Below, piece after piece: positions 1-9,563 of a stretch of 64,000 nt of DNA (position 1 is its first letter; each line of letters begins with the position of its first letter). The DNA lies in NCBI RefSeq assembly GCF_000817785.2, contig NZ_JTCM02000024.1, positions 1 through 64,000 of the forward strand. The letters are read 5' to 3'. The notes below the pieces were generated by a model, which made no database searches, was not told where the DNA came from, and saw only the letters and a program-made list of their open reading frames with translations. A program made the position numbers and the translations under genes. Source of the stretch: Hassallia byssoidea VB512170 (GTDB lineage Bacteria; Cyanobacteriota; Cyanobacteriia; Cyanobacteriales; Nostocaceae).

Positions 1-3000
1 GTCCGGTATAAGTGAAGCTACTACCATCTTTGCCAGCGATCGCACCACAATTAGAGGCAACTAGCCTGGAAACTTCAACTACACTTGCAGGCAATTCTAG
101 CAAACCACGGCGGGGATCTATATCCAGCGTGTTAATATCTACCGTACCTGGATTGTTAAATTCAGAACTGGCATCAATATCGTTAGTACCGTTGCCGGGA
201 ATGGCTCGACCTTCAAAAAAGCCGAAAAGTCCTTGGGTATTAATTGTAATATTACCGCCTCTTCCACGAGAAGCACTGGCTATTATATCACTATCTTGTC
301 CAAAAGGCGCAATCACAAAACCATTCTGAGCATTAATCGTAATATTACCACCTGTGGCTGTGCCATTGGCTTGAGCGCTGATGCGGCTATTATTTTGCAT
401 TAATAACAAAGAAACATCTCGTAGGGTAATGTTTGCTCCCGGTTGAGTGCGAGTAATTGCGGTTTCCGCAGTCAAACTTCCTTGGTTGAGGCGAATAGTG
501 TTTGCGGTAATATTTAAATTACCTGCTTGTCCTTGAGGACTGCTGACTGAGATTGTTGCACCATCTTGAACTTGCAACGAAGGAGTGTTAATTGTTAAGT
601 TACCTCCTTGAGCGGTCGAGTTAAGTGAAGTATTGGCGAATATTCCGGATGTTGAATTAGCTGAACCTAATTGAAACTCAGCTTGCGTTCTACCACTGCT
701 TTGAGCTATTTGGTTAAATATATCAGACGAAGCAGAAGCATTTCTACCTGAGATATTCAGGCGATCGCTCACATTGAGTGTAATATCACCTGCGTTCCCC
801 CTGCCAAAAGCTGTGGTAAAAATTTGTCCACCGTTAGTTATATCAACCACATTCGCATTAATATTTATACTGCCACCAATAGAGCTACTTTTAGTGTCTG
901 CTCTGACGCTTGCCCCATCTGATATACGTAAATTAGCGGTGTTGACTGTGATGTCTCCACTTACACCACTGGCTAATTGCTCGCTGGTTGTCGCTAGTGT
1001 AGTGTAGGGAAAACTGTTAGCGCGATCGCTCGCTCGTCGCGGAAATTGCGATACTCTCCCAGAGATGTCTACTTGTTCTGTGCCATTCACCTCAATATTG
1101 CCGGAGTTAGCACCGCTAAAGGATCTAGATGATATTTCCGACCCCGCAGTTACAGCAACAGTTCGCCCGTGGATTATAATATTACCAGCATTGCCTAGTT
1201 CTGGTCTAGAGTTTCTGTCAGATCGACTTCCAACATTTGTGGCAATCAAGCTATTCTGTAAAGAGATCGGACCAAAAGATTCTACTGTAATCCGACCAGC
1301 ATTGCCTCGTCCTAAAGCTTCTGTTGTCAGGGCACTATTATTTGCTAAAGATACTTTTTCATTGCCTCGCACTAATATATTTCCTGCGTCACCTCCAGTA
1401 GTGCTGGCTCTTAAGAGAGCATTATCTAACAAGATAGAGTTATTAGCGTTGAGAGATATATCTCCGCTACCTCGTGAGTTTGTTTCACCAAAGGTAGAAA
1501 TCACCTGGTCGTTAGCTTGCCTATCCCGTCCGATTAAAGAAATTGAACCGCTAGTAGCTTGTAAAGATACATCTCCACCGCGTCCTGGTCCAAGACTAGT
1601 AGTACTTACTGCTGCATTGTTTGCCTGATTATTGATAAAAATTTCACCAGCTTTGATGCTGATATTACCTGCATTGCCTCTGGAATTCCTTTCGACGGTT
1701 GTTGTGAGTATAGTATTTGGGAAGCTTCGAGCGCGATCGCTATCTGGTCGGGGAATTCGTCGTGAATTACCTGATATTGAAACGAATTCTGTGCCGTTGA
1801 CGAAAATATTGCCGGAGTTCACACCGTTAAAGGATCTTGAAGATATTTCCGACTCACCAGTTATAGAAACAGATCGCCCACTAATATTTATATCACCAGC
1901 ATTATTTAATTCTCGATTTGTAAGAGCATTTGCGATACCCACAGCAGTATTCACCAAAGTATTTTGAATCGAGATTGGACCTGTTGAGTTGAGTGTAATC
2001 CTTCCAGAATTTCCTCGGTTAAAAGCTACACTAACCAGGGAGCTATTATTTGCTAATGAGATTTCATTACCTTGCAGTGATATATTTCCCCCATTTCCCC
2101 CAAAGCTGGCAGCGCGAAAAAAAGCATTATTTAAAAAGATACCACCACTTCTTGCATTAAGTGATATATCTCCGCTACCTAGTGATTGACCCCTACTCAA
2201 AGTGGAAATTACCGAATCGTTGTTCCGGACATTTTGCCCAGTGACAAAAATTGAGCCGTTAGCTTGTAATGATACATTTCCAGAACGCCCTAGCCCATTA
2301 CTCTCAGCATCTAATGCCGGAAGGTTTACCAAATTAGTTATAGAAATTTCACCAGCTTTAATCTTGATATTACCAGCATTACCTGTAGCATTATTCGCAA
2401 CTGTATTGCTTAGTCTGCTAGCTTGATTGATTGTTAGTGTTCCTGTGGCATTAACGGTAATATCTCCAGCTTGACTATTTACCGTACCCAAACCAGATCC
2501 AATCCCGGTTCTTAGTTGGCTTCCGCCGATAATGTCCACATTGCGACCGACAAGAGCAATATTACCTTGATTTGCTGCGGTTACATCGATTGAAGTGCGA
2601 TTTTGTAGCGACACATCAGCAGGGGCTAAATTATCTGGAATATTCAAGCTGAATATGTTACCATTTCCCTCAAGCCCCACTGTTCCAGTATCCGCTATAG
2701 CTGCTAATTCTACTCGTCCTCCCCGTGTTTGCAAGTTGCTGTTATCTAAAGTGAGATTTCCTCCTAGCAACAACAAACTTTGACCGTCAAAGATTCTGAG
2801 GTTATTACCCGAACTAGTAATTGGTTGCGGTGGTCTCAGGGTTGATAAAAATCCGCTCGGATCGCCTACTATGGTAAGTAAGCTACTCGCTCCTCTGGGA
2901 TTAGTTGCGCTGAACTGCGAACCATTTGCCCAAACTAAAGCATCAGCAGTTGTCGCAATAAAAGAACCTCTGGTTGCACTTCCCACATCGATACGTGCAT

Positions 3001-3376
3001 TTGGACCAAAGATGATTCCACTGGGATTGATGAAGAAAAGATTTACATTAGCGCTTTGGGTAAAAATTCTACCATCAATTGTCGAGGGTAAGCCACCGGT
3101 GACACGCGAGAGAATATTTCTAATGCTGACATCACTTTGAAAATTCGCACTTTCACCTGCGTTGAGGTTAAAGCGTCCGAAACTTTGAAATAAATTATTG
3201 CCTACAGTTTGACCATAGGCTTGAGGAATGATGTAGTTTGGTCCAGTTAAAGTTCGCTCAGGACTGAGAGTACCATCTATGGTAATTTGTTGAGCAAAGG
3301 CAGAGTTAATAGAAAAAGTTGCTCCACCGAGAGCGAAAATAAACCCTAGCGCCAATTTTTTCCAGTCCTGAACCAT
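1..3376 (-). CDS. Filamentous haemagglutinin-domain exoprotein (two-partner secretion type), 3' end outside window
   Basis: Minus-strand frame open from the ATG at 3374-3376 to the window edge, about 1125 residues visible. The N terminus (MVQDWKKLALGFIFALGG) is a signal peptide ending near a SINSAFAQ site. It is followed by a TPS/haemagglutinin N-terminal domain with the usual motifs NLFQSFGRFNLNAGESANF and NPSGIIFGPNARIDVG. The rest is a long Gly/Asn/Ser-rich beta-helix with many GNAGNI, GSGDISLNA and LANNS units. The last visible residues (SNCGAIAGKDGSSFTYTG) resemble the C-terminal region of cyanobacterial members, so little is probably missing. By family knowledge it is exported through an Omp85/TpsB-type pore and stays at or leaves the cell surface. 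No TpsB partner lies in the window. Two blocks of about 230 residues are internal duplicates (see findings). Substrate or adhesion target cannot be told. Confidence 0.9.
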   Translation of the reverse strand, partial: MVQDWKKLALGFIFALGGATFSINSAFAQQITIDGTLSPERTLTGPNYIIPQAYGQTVGNNLFQSFGRFNLNAGESANFQSDVSIRNILSRVTGGLPSTIDGRIFTQSANVNLFFINPSGIIFGPNARIDVGSATRGSFIATTADALVWANGSQFSATNPRGASSLLTIVGDPSGFLSTLRPPQPITSSGNNLRIFDGQSLLLLGGNLTLDNSNLQTRGGRVELAAIADTGTVGLEGNGNIFSLNIPDNLAPADVSLQNRTSIDVTAANQGNIALVGRNVDIIGGSQLRTGIGSGLGTVNSQAGDITVNATGTLTINQASRLSNTVANNATGNAGNIKIKAGEISITNLVNLPALDAESNGLGRSGNVSLQANGSIFVTGQNVRNNDSVISTLSRGQSLGSGDISLNARSGGIFLNNAFFRAASFGGNGGNISLQGNEISLANNSSLVSVAFNRGNSGRITLNSTGPISIQNTLVNTAVGIANALTNRELNNAGDINISGRSVSITGESEISSRSFNGVNSGNIFVNGTEFVSISGNSRRIPRPDSDRARSFPNTILTTTVERNSRGNAGNISIKAGEIFINNQANNAAVSTTSLGPGRGGDVSLQATSGSISLIGRDRQANDQVISTFGETNSRGSGDISLNANNSILLDNALLRASTTGGDAGNILVRGNEKVSLANNSALTTEALGRGNAGRITVESFGPISLQNSLIATNVGSRSDRNSRPELGNAGNIIIHGRTVAVTAGSEISSRSFSGANSGNIEVNGTEQVDISGRVSQFPRRASDRANSFPYTTLATTSEQLASGVSGDITVNTANLRISDGASVRADTKSSSIGGSININANVVDITNGGQIFTTAFGRGNAGDITLNVSDRLNISGRNASASSDIFNQIAQSSGRTQAEFQLGSANSTSGIFANTSLNSTAQGGNLTINTPSLQVQDGATISVSSPQGQAGNLNITANTIRLNQGSLTAETAITRTQPGANITLRDVSLLLMQNNSRISAQANGTATGGNITINAQNGFVIAPFGQDSDIIASASRGRGGNITINTQGLFGFFEGRAIPGNGTNDIDASSEFNNPGTVDINTLDIDPRRGLLELPASVVEVSRLVASNCGAIAGKDGSSFTYTG

Positions 3377-4474
3377 AACTAAAAGCTTTCCCCATCAAAT
3401 ATAGTCTTTCTCGTTTGTGTTTTAGTCAAAATTGATACTATACTTTTAGTTTGCGCGAAGCGCGAAGACAGCGCAAACTACAGGTTAAGTTCATTTGTTG
3501 ACTTTCAATGTTGACAGTCTACTGAACTACCCACAAACTAAGTTTATCTGTTGGTTCAGTATAATTCGCAATGGCTAAATTTTTAAGTTACGTTTGATTA
3601 CGTTCGTTTAGGATTCGTGAAAAAACAAGAAAGAGCAAGAACCCTGACTTCTCGCTCGAAGTCGGGGATCTAAAGAATACAAAGCATTGCAAAGCGCGAA
3701 CTTGTTTTGAGCTAAACCTCTAATTTATAACTTTTGAATACCGAAAAAATTAATCGACAAAAGGCAAGAAATTTTCTCCAGAATAATTATATAAGACTTA
3801 GGCAAAAAACCTTACCAGTGACTGAATTTAAGAGTGCGATAATTCATGAATTATCGCTACATAAGATATGTTTTGCGCTCATTGCTGTTATATTATCGGC
3901 ATCGAGAAGAGTGAATAGTTAAGTAAAGGGCGCGAAAAGAAATATAATTGGTGAGGGTTAGGCATTGGGCAGGCTGGCAATGCCTCAGATCGCCCAAAAC
4001 CATCATCAAAATCAAAATTTGTGGAAATCGATATTGACAGGCTTGCACAAAAACTGTAGATTCTGAGATGTTGTAGTTAATAAACGGGTTGCTTCGGGTA
4101 AGCGCGATTGGGACAAATAAAGCTTGTCTACCAATGGCAAAACTGTTTTTGTCAGAAAGAATTAAATGCAATGAGAGTGAGCAAGCTTTACATAACCCGA
4201 CAATATAGTTGAAGAGGGGAAAAGGGAAAAGGGAAAAGGGTAAAAAAAGAAAAATAATAATTTCATGAATAAGTCAGAAGTCACCAAGTCAGAAGTCACC
4301 AAGTCAAAATATAACTTGGGTGGGTTTTCTTGCCTACGCGGAACCTGACATATTATCCTGGATTATAGCGTAGCTGTATTCTCAATTCTTTCTTAATAAA
4401 ACTAAAATTATCCTGAAGACAGCATTTATTTGCCGTTTAAAAAAAAAGCAGCGACTAGAGGAGAGAAAAAAACG
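3377..4474. other. 1.1-kb intergenic region, divergent, with short repeats
   Basis: Lies between the divergent exoprotein and SGNH hydrolase genes. It holds a palindrome-rich stretch at 3450-3480 (gcgcgaagcgcg), a hairpin at 3643-3667 (ccctgacttc / gaagtcgggg), a gggaaaa tandem array at 4216-4240 and a 15-bp unit (aagtcagaagtcacc) repeated just over twice at 4271-4305. Small open frames here lack ribosome sites and family features, so I call no gene. Confidence 0.6.
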
Positions 4475-5554
4475 ATGAGGGATTCTTATCTGTTGGCAGC
4501 AAGCTTGTTGACAGGGTTGGCAATACCAGCATCGGGTCTTCCACAGTTATCGATGATTCAACAAGAAAATCATCCAGTGCTGTGGAATTTAAAACAAGCT
4601 TCGCTGCCAAGTGTAGGTGAGAAAATCATCCCTAGTGTGGAAATCTCCTTACCAGAATTCAGCAAGCCGTTATCGACAACTAAAGAAAGTTTGCCACCAA
4701 CTGTAGAAGATAAAATCGCCCCTAGTGCGGAAATCTCCTCACCAGAATTCAGCAACCAGGTATTGTCGGCGCCAAGAGAGTCATCATTTAACGTGGATTC
4801 CGAACCAGTAGATCGCACGCTGGTATCGGGTAAACAACTTTATTACCAAAGATTAAATGCTCTGAAAATAGGTCAGATTTACACGCGCTTCGATGATGAC
4901 GTAAGATCGCTTGGACGATCAAGCAGTAAACATCAACTAACTTATCAGGACTGGAAAACTTTATTAGCCTTAGAAGCGAGAGCGATCGCTCGAGGTCAAG
5001 GAACAAATCATCTCAATGTTTTAGTTGGTGATTCTTTGAGTATGTGGTTTCCCGCTCGAAAATTGCCCACCGGCAAATTATGGCTGAATCAAGGAATATC
5101 TGGAGATACTTCCAGTGGTGTATTAAAAAGATTATCTTTCTTTTCTAAAACGCGACCGGATGTGATTTACGTCATGGCGGGAATCAACGATTTACGCAAT
5201 GGTGTTAGTGATGAAACAATTTTGCGTAATCACCGCCGAATTATTCGTACATTAAAACAAAGTCATCCAGAAAGTTTAATAATTATCCAATCAATTTTGC
5301 CTACTCGCCAGCCGAAAATTTCTAATACCCGAATTCGTCATATTAACGAGCAACTTGCCGAAATTGCCAAAGAACAACATGTAAATTATCTGAATATCCA
5401 TAATTGGTTTACAGATTCTGAAGGCAATTTACGAGAAGATTTAACCACAGATGGGTTACATTTGTCAACCCGTGGATATGATGTTTGGCGATGGGCACTA
5501 CAGCAAGTAGAAACTAAAATGACAGCTAACAAAAGTAAGCGATCGCTTAAGTAA
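4475..5554 (+). CDS. Secreted SGNH/GDSL-type hydrolase
   Basis: A 359-residue protein with a signal peptide (MRDSYLLAASLLTGLAIPASG) and a C-terminal SGNH hydrolase domain from about residue 175. Block I is GDSLSMW with Ser187 as predicted nucleophile, block II is in GISGDTSSG, block III is AGINDLRNG, and the catalytic Asp-His pair is D326/H329 in DGLHLSTRGY. Such enzymes are esterases, lipases or carbohydrate deacetylases; the substrate cannot be told. I chose the ATG at 4475 because an AGAGGAGAG site lies about 10 bases upstream; an in-frame TTG 45 bases earlier has no site. Residues about 44-72 and 73-103 are a tandem duplication (EKIIPSVEISLPEFS and DKIAPSAEISSPEFS), a Pro/Ser linker that may hold the enzyme away from the membrane. 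A Uma2-type gene follows after 20 bases. Confidence 0.85.
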   Translation: MRDSYLLAASLLTGLAIPASGLPQLSMIQQENHPVLWNLKQASLPSVGEKIIPSVEISLPEFSKPLSTTKESLPPTVEDKIAPSAEISSPEFSNQVLSAPRESSFNVDSEPVDRTLVSGKQLYYQRLNALKIGQIYTRFDDDVRSLGRSSSKHQLTYQDWKTLLALEARAIARGQGTNHLNVLVGDSLSMWFPARKLPTGKLWLNQGISGDTSSGVLKRLSFFSKTRPDVIYVMAGINDLRNGVSDETILRNHRRIIRTLKQSHPESLIIIQSILPTRQPKISNTRIRHINEQLAEIAKEQHVNYLNIHNWFTDSEGNLREDLTTDGLHLSTRGYDVWRWALQQVETKMTANKSKRSLK

Positions 5555-5574
5555 TTTTCAACAAAAAACTACTA

Positions 5575-6138
5575 ATGGTATCAACTTTCTCATCCAAACT
5601 TCCGTTAGAAGAATTTCTGCAATTGCCAGAAACCAAACCAGCTAGCGAATATGTTGACGGGAAAATTTACCAAAAACCAATGGCTCAGGGTAAACATAGC
5701 ATAATCCAAACTGAGTTATCATCTGCTATCAATCAGGTAAGTGAATCACAAAAGCTAGCGTTAGCATTAATCGAGTTACGCTGCACATTTGGGGGACGTT
5801 CTTTAGTTCCAGATATTACTGTATTTGAATGGTCACGCATCCCAACTGATGAAAATGGAGAGATTGCTAACAGATTTGAAAGCTATCCAGATTGGACAAT
5901 TGAAATTTTATCACCCGATCAATTTCCTAACCGCGTCATTAATAAAATTATTTTCTGTATTAACCAAGGAACAAAACTAGGTTGGTTTATTGATCCCAAT
6001 GATAAATCAGTGATGGTATTTCAACCTAATCAATTGCCAGCAGTGAAATATGATAATGATAAATTACCTGTTCTCGATGTTTTAGCGAATTGGCAAATAC
6101 GAGCAGCAGATATATTTAGCTGGTTAAAAGTTAATTGA
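5575..6138 (+). CDS. Uma2-family (DUF820) putative PD-(D/E)XK endonuclease
   Basis: A 187-residue protein with the layout of the Uma2 family, which is strongly expanded in cyanobacteria. The N-terminal helix-strand is LPLEEFLQLPETKPASEYVDGKIYQKPM. The conserved acidic strand is SLVPDITVFEW and the next core strand is PDWTIEILSPDQ, giving the D...E-type PD-(D/E)XK core. The conserved glycine-rich turn appears as LGWFIDPNDKSVMVF. The length is normal for the family. The biological role of these nuclease-like proteins is not established. It may be cotranscribed with the SGNH hydrolase gene 20 bases upstream. It is followed by a strong hairpin. Confidence 0.85.
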   Translation: MVSTFSSKLPLEEFLQLPETKPASEYVDGKIYQKPMAQGKHSIIQTELSSAINQVSESQKLALALIELRCTFGGRSLVPDITVFEWSRIPTDENGEIANRFESYPDWTIEILSPDQFPNRVINKIIFCINQGTKLGWFIDPNDKSVMVFQPNQLPAVKYDNDKLPVLDVLANWQIRAADIFSWLKVN

Positions 6139-6139
6139 T

Positions 6140-6192
6140 TTCGTAGTAAGCACTTCAGTGCTTATTTAAAGCACTAAAGTGCTTACTACGAA
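6140..6192. terminator. Large hairpin between convergent genes
   Basis: Inverted repeat with arms ttcgtagtaagcactt.. and ..aagtgcttactacgaa around a short A/T loop, lying between the convergent Uma2 and larE stops. It belongs to a dispersed family (compare 49061-49118 and 54396-54415: gtagtgagcgctttagcgct-like) and probably works as a bidirectional terminator. Confidence 0.6.
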
Positions 6193-6196
6193 AAAT

Positions 6197-7036
6197 CTAG
6201 GCTTTAACGCTCAAATCGCGATTTAAAACTTGATTTAACTTACCGCTGCGATAACCTTCTAAATCCAAAGTAACGTAAATAAATCCCAACTTTTGAAATG
6301 CAGAAACAATTGTTGGTAAATCTGTCGTTAACACAAATTCTTTGATTTGTTCTGGTGGTAATTCGATGCGTGCGGTATCTCCATCAGAACGCACCCGCAA
6401 ATTCTTTAAACCCAACTTACGCAGATAAATTTCTGCCCTTCCTACTCGTTGTAACTTAGCAACAGTAATTTCTTCACCATAAGGAAAACGCGAACTCAGA
6501 CAAGGTTGAGCAGGTTTATCCCACCAAGGTAAACTCAGTTGTTGCGAAAGTTGGCGAACTTCAACTTTAGAAATATTAACTTCCGCTAAAGGCGATCGCG
6601 CACCTCTTTCTTTTGCTGCCTGAATTCCTGGGCGATAATCATGTAAATCATCAGCATTCACTCCATCCACAACATAGGGATAACCCAACTTCAAAGCTAA
6701 AGGTTTGAGAGTGTCGTGCAGTTCACTTTTACAAAAATAACAGCGGTTGACAGGGTTAGATGTGTAATTAGGATTTTCCATCTCGTGCGTCTGGACGATT
6801 TGATGAGAAATCCCAATAGTTGCCGCTTGAAGAATCGCGTCTTCCAACTCCTCAGGCAAAAGACTCGGAGAAACAGCCGTCACAGCCAAAGCGCGATCGC
6901 CTAAAACATCATAAGCAATCTTAGCAACCAAAGTGCTATCAATACCACCAGAGTAGGCAATTAAAGCCTGCTCCATTTCTTTAAACAAAGTTCTTAGTTG
7001 CTCAAGTTTCTCTGTCAGCATCATTTGCAGATCCAC
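6197..7036 (-). CDS. larE: LarE-family ATP-dependent sulfur transferase (PP-loop)
   Basis: A 279-residue N-type ATP pyrophosphatase of the LarE family. The PP-loop motif is YSGGIDSTLVAKIA (residues 28-41). CxxC residues C99 and C102 lie in NRCYFCKSEL, and the family signature PCLSSRFPYGE carries C179, at the place of the sacrificial cysteine of Lactobacillus LarE. LarE converts the carboxylates of a pyridinium precursor to thiocarboxylates for the nickel-pincer cofactor of lactate racemase-type enzymes. Neither LarB, LarC nor LarA is in the window, so the target of this cofactor here is unknown. Starts at the first ATG; internal Met5/Met6 are alternatives. Confidence 0.88.
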   Translation of the reverse strand: MDLQMMLTEKLEQLRTLFKEMEQALIAYSGGIDSTLVAKIAYDVLGDRALAVTAVSPSLLPEELEDAILQAATIGISHQIVQTHEMENPNYTSNPVNRCYFCKSELHDTLKPLALKLGYPYVVDGVNADDLHDYRPGIQAAKERGARSPLAEVNISKVEVRQLSQQLSLPWWDKPAQPCLSSRFPYGEEITVAKLQRVGRAEIYLRKLGLKNLRVRSDGDTARIELPPEQIKEFVLTTDLPTIVSAFQKLGFIYVTLDLEGYRSGKLNQVLNRDLSVKA

Positions 7037-7104
7037 CCAAAACCGTATTCAGCCTAACAAATTCTATTGTAGGCATGTGGTAGGGGGAATTGGGAGGAGG
7101 GGAG

Positions 7105-7247
7105 GGGGGGATGGGGAGACAAGGAGACAAGGAGACAAGGAAGACAAGGAAGACAAGGGGGAGTAATAACTCCTAACTCCTAACTCCTAACTCCTAACTC
7201 CTAACTCCTAACTCCTAACTCCTAACTCCTAACTCCTAACTCCTAAC
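7105..7247. repeat. Two adjacent short tandem repeat arrays
   Basis: A run of ggagacaa/ggaagacaa units (about 7111-7158) is followed by about eleven copies of a 7-bp unit, taactcc (about 7166-7247). These are typical cyanobacterial heptanucleotide repeats, in the gap upstream of larE and downstream of the hybrid kinase. Confidence 0.9.
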
Positions 7248-7258
7248 TTTGCTCCTCC

Positions 7259-9025
7259 CTACTCCCCATTTCCCATTTTGCTGTATTTTCCTACCAAAGT
7301 TGCTAAAAGAGGTAAATCAATTGGTTTAGAAATATAGTCATTGACTCCAGCGGTGAGACAGGTTTCGCGATCGCCTTTCATTGCCATTGCGGTTTGGGCT
7401 ATTATCGGAATCGTTTTATACTGCTGTTTTTCTCGTAGTTGCTGTACTAGTTTCAAGCCATTTTCATCTGGTAAGTACACATCCATTAAAATCACCGCTG
7501 GCTGCAACTGTGTGAGAGCTTGCCACATTTCGGCAGCATTTTTTACCCAAGTTAGTTGATAACCCAATTTTTCGAGATAAGTTTTTATAAGTTTGGCATT
7601 GGGCAAATCATCTTCCACTAGCAAAATCTTTGAAGATGAGATATTATTTAGATTCCCCCCATTTCCCCCTACTTCCGTAGAGACGTTCCCCCTGAACGTC
7701 TCTACCCCCTCTTTCTGCGTCAGGGGAAGCACGATGGTAAAACGCGAACCTTGATTAACTTTAGATTCTACTTTCAACCAGCCGCCGTGAATTTCGACGA
7801 GTTTCTGAGTTACTGCTAATCCTAAACCAGTACCTTCATCACGACCGGTAGCAGCATTGGCAATTTGGAAATAAGGTTGAAAAAGTTCAGTTTGGTCTTC
7901 TTTGGAGATGCCAGCACCGGTGTCCCAAACTGTAAAATACATAAATTCACCCTTGACGGCTACCTTTAAGCCAACGCTTCCTGTGGTTGTAAACTTGAGA
8001 GCGTTGAACAGCAAATTTAACAGCATTTGCTTGAGTCGCAAAGAGTCGGCTACGAGAGTTGTGATATTCGCATCTACCTCTAGACGCAGTTTCAAATTTT
8101 TATTAGCGGCTTTTTCTTTCAGGAAAGCGAAAACATTGCTACATAGTGTTGGTACATTTACGGTTTCCCACTGCACCTCTAACTGATTTGCTTCAATTTT
8201 TGAGAGATCCAAAATATCGTTAATTAAAGCTAGCAGGTGCTTGCCGCTGGACTGAATAATATTTAAATACTCTTGGTGACGTTCTCTTGTGGGATCGTAG
8301 CCTTGGGCTAAGAGTAGGTGAGTGAAACCGATAATAGAACTTAGCGGTGTGCGTATTTCGTGGCTGGTATTTGCGAGAAACTGGTTTTTTAGTTGATTAG
8401 TGCGCTGTAATTGCTGATTAAAGCTTTCTAGATGTTGAGAACATTGTTGCAAAGATTTTATTTGTCGCAGTTGTGCCAAAGCTACAGCACATTGATTGGC
8501 GGCGCGAGCCATCAACTTTGATGTAAGTTTAACTTGTGGTGGTTTTAGTGACTCGCTACTAGGTTCTTGTAATTGTGTGGCGAGAATTAACCAGCTCGCT
8601 ACACCGCCAAAATCCTCAGCTAACCGCCAAGCACTCGGCGGTTGTTGGTTTTCTAATTGTTGTAAATCTTCAATGTCTATTGCTTGATCGAAACTCAATT
8701 GCAGCTTTTTTCCGGTGTTGGAAATAAGGAAGGATGAGGACTCAGAAGCATAGCAAATTTTGTAAGTTTCTTGTGATTGAAACAAGGCGATCGCCACTTC
8801 ACTATACTGTAAAGCACTATTGAGTTCGTTTACAATTGTCTGGAAAATTTCTGCTTCTGTAGTACAACTAGAAAGCAGGCAATCATTGAGGCGACTTTGC
8901 AACTTATTTAAAGTGCATTCCAGCCACAAATCGGCGCGAAGTTGCTCGATTGAGGTCAAAAGTTTTGTAGTTATATCTACTTGAGAATTCTGTTCTGGTA
9001 AGCTTGAATACTGCTGCATGGTCAA
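7259..9025 (-). CDS. Hybrid histidine kinase (GAF-like, HisKA, HATPase, REC)
   Basis: A 588-residue cytoplasmic hybrid sensor kinase without membrane segments. The N-terminal region (about 35-190) has a GAF-like pattern. A helical linker leads to HisKA with phospho-acceptor H222 (NTSHEIRTPLSSIIGF). HATPase_c follows, with N box LLNLLFNALKF, G1 box DTGAGI and G2 box GTGLGLAV. A C-terminal receiver domain has acidic pair EDD and phospho-Asp in LMDVYLPDENG. The REC domain suggests a phosphorelay. The signal is unknown. The linker between HATPase and REC (VETFRGNVSTEV) is encoded by a copy of a dispersed palindrome also found in three intergenic places of this window. The gene stands alone between repeat arrays. 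Confidence 0.9.
   Translation of the reverse strand: MTMQQYSSLPEQNSQVDITTKLLTSIEQLRADLWLECTLNKLQSRLNDCLLSSCTTEAEIFQTIVNELNSALQYSEVAIALFQSQETYKICYASESSSFLISNTGKKLQLSFDQAIDIEDLQQLENQQPPSAWRLAEDFGGVASWLILATQLQEPSSESLKPPQVKLTSKLMARAANQCAVALAQLRQIKSLQQCSQHLESFNQQLQRTNQLKNQFLANTSHEIRTPLSSIIGFTHLLLAQGYDPTRERHQEYLNIIQSSGKHLLALINDILDLSKIEANQLEVQWETVNVPTLCSNVFAFLKEKAANKNLKLRLEVDANITTLVADSLRLKQMLLNLLFNALKFTTTGSVGLKVAVKGEFMYFTVWDTGAGISKEDQTELFQPYFQIANAATGRDEGTGLGLAVTQKLVEIHGGWLKVESKVNQGSRFTIVLPLTQKEGVETFRGNVSTEVGGNGGNLNNISSSKILLVEDDLPNAKLIKTYLEKLGYQLTWVKNAAEMWQALTQLQPAVILMDVYLPDENGLKLVQQLREKQQYKTIPIIAQTAMAMKGDRETCLTAGVNDYISKPIDLPLLATLVGKYSKMGNGE
7677..7705. repeat. Dispersed palindrome (agacgttcc family) inside the hybrid kinase gene
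   Basis: gtagagacgttcc / gaacgtctctac palindrome read in frame as part of the HATPase-REC linker. Other copies: 10535-10560, 35453-35477 and 54290-54332. Confidence 0.85.
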
Positions 9026-9563
9026 CTAGACCGCTGAACAAATATTAGTTTCGATCAAGGTGCGAATCAGGTTTTATGTATATTGGGATACAAATCATTT
9101 TTACTTATAACTCATAACTAGTAGTGTCTAGTGTAACGGTATGCATAAATGACATTAGTAGAAAACACAGTAAAAAATAGCGATAACAAAACAAACTGGC
9201 TTTGGTGAACCGATACAATGCTGGGGACGGATACGAGAAGCACACGGGTAGCTTCAAAATGGCATCCACACAAGTCACTCATGTGGTTTTAACACATAAA
9301 TCGACAAAATGGCATTTTTTTTAACTAAGGTAATTAAAGACTGGGGCATAGGGCATTGGTAATTGGTAATTGGTAATTGGTAATTGGTAATTGGTAATTG
9401 GTAATTGGTAATTGGTAATTGGTAATTGGTGATATTTCTTTTTTTAGTCCCCAGTCCCCATGCCCATTGCCCCATGCTTATTGCCCCATGCCTATTGCCC
9501 CATGCCCATTGCCCCATTCCCCATTCCCCATTCCCCATTCCCCATTCCCCATTCCCCATTACT
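9026..9563. repeat. Intergenic region filled with short tandem repeats
   Basis: About ten copies of a 7-bp unit attggta at 9355-9432, then C-rich repeats of the types ccccatgcccattg and cccattc at 9457-9560 that end 4 bases before the livH start codon. The open frame crossing this region on the minus strand encodes only repeats and is not a gene. The part 9026-9340 shows no gene. Confidence 0.85.

Noticed and set aside
12-3140. A chain of plus-strand open frames across the first 3 kb
   Set aside because: They are antisense shadows of the exoprotein gene, which is open throughout on the minus strand.
3734-4171. Two small frames of 62 and 92 codons
   Set aside because: No ribosome site, atypical composition and no family feature; one overlaps the other on the opposite strand.
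7166-7247. Possible CRISPR-like array of regular repeats
   Set aside because: The unit is 7 bp with no spacers; a short tandem repeat, not CRISPR.
9275-9559. 94-codon minus-strand frame rich in Gly-Trp-Met
   Set aside because: Pure translation of short tandem repeats.
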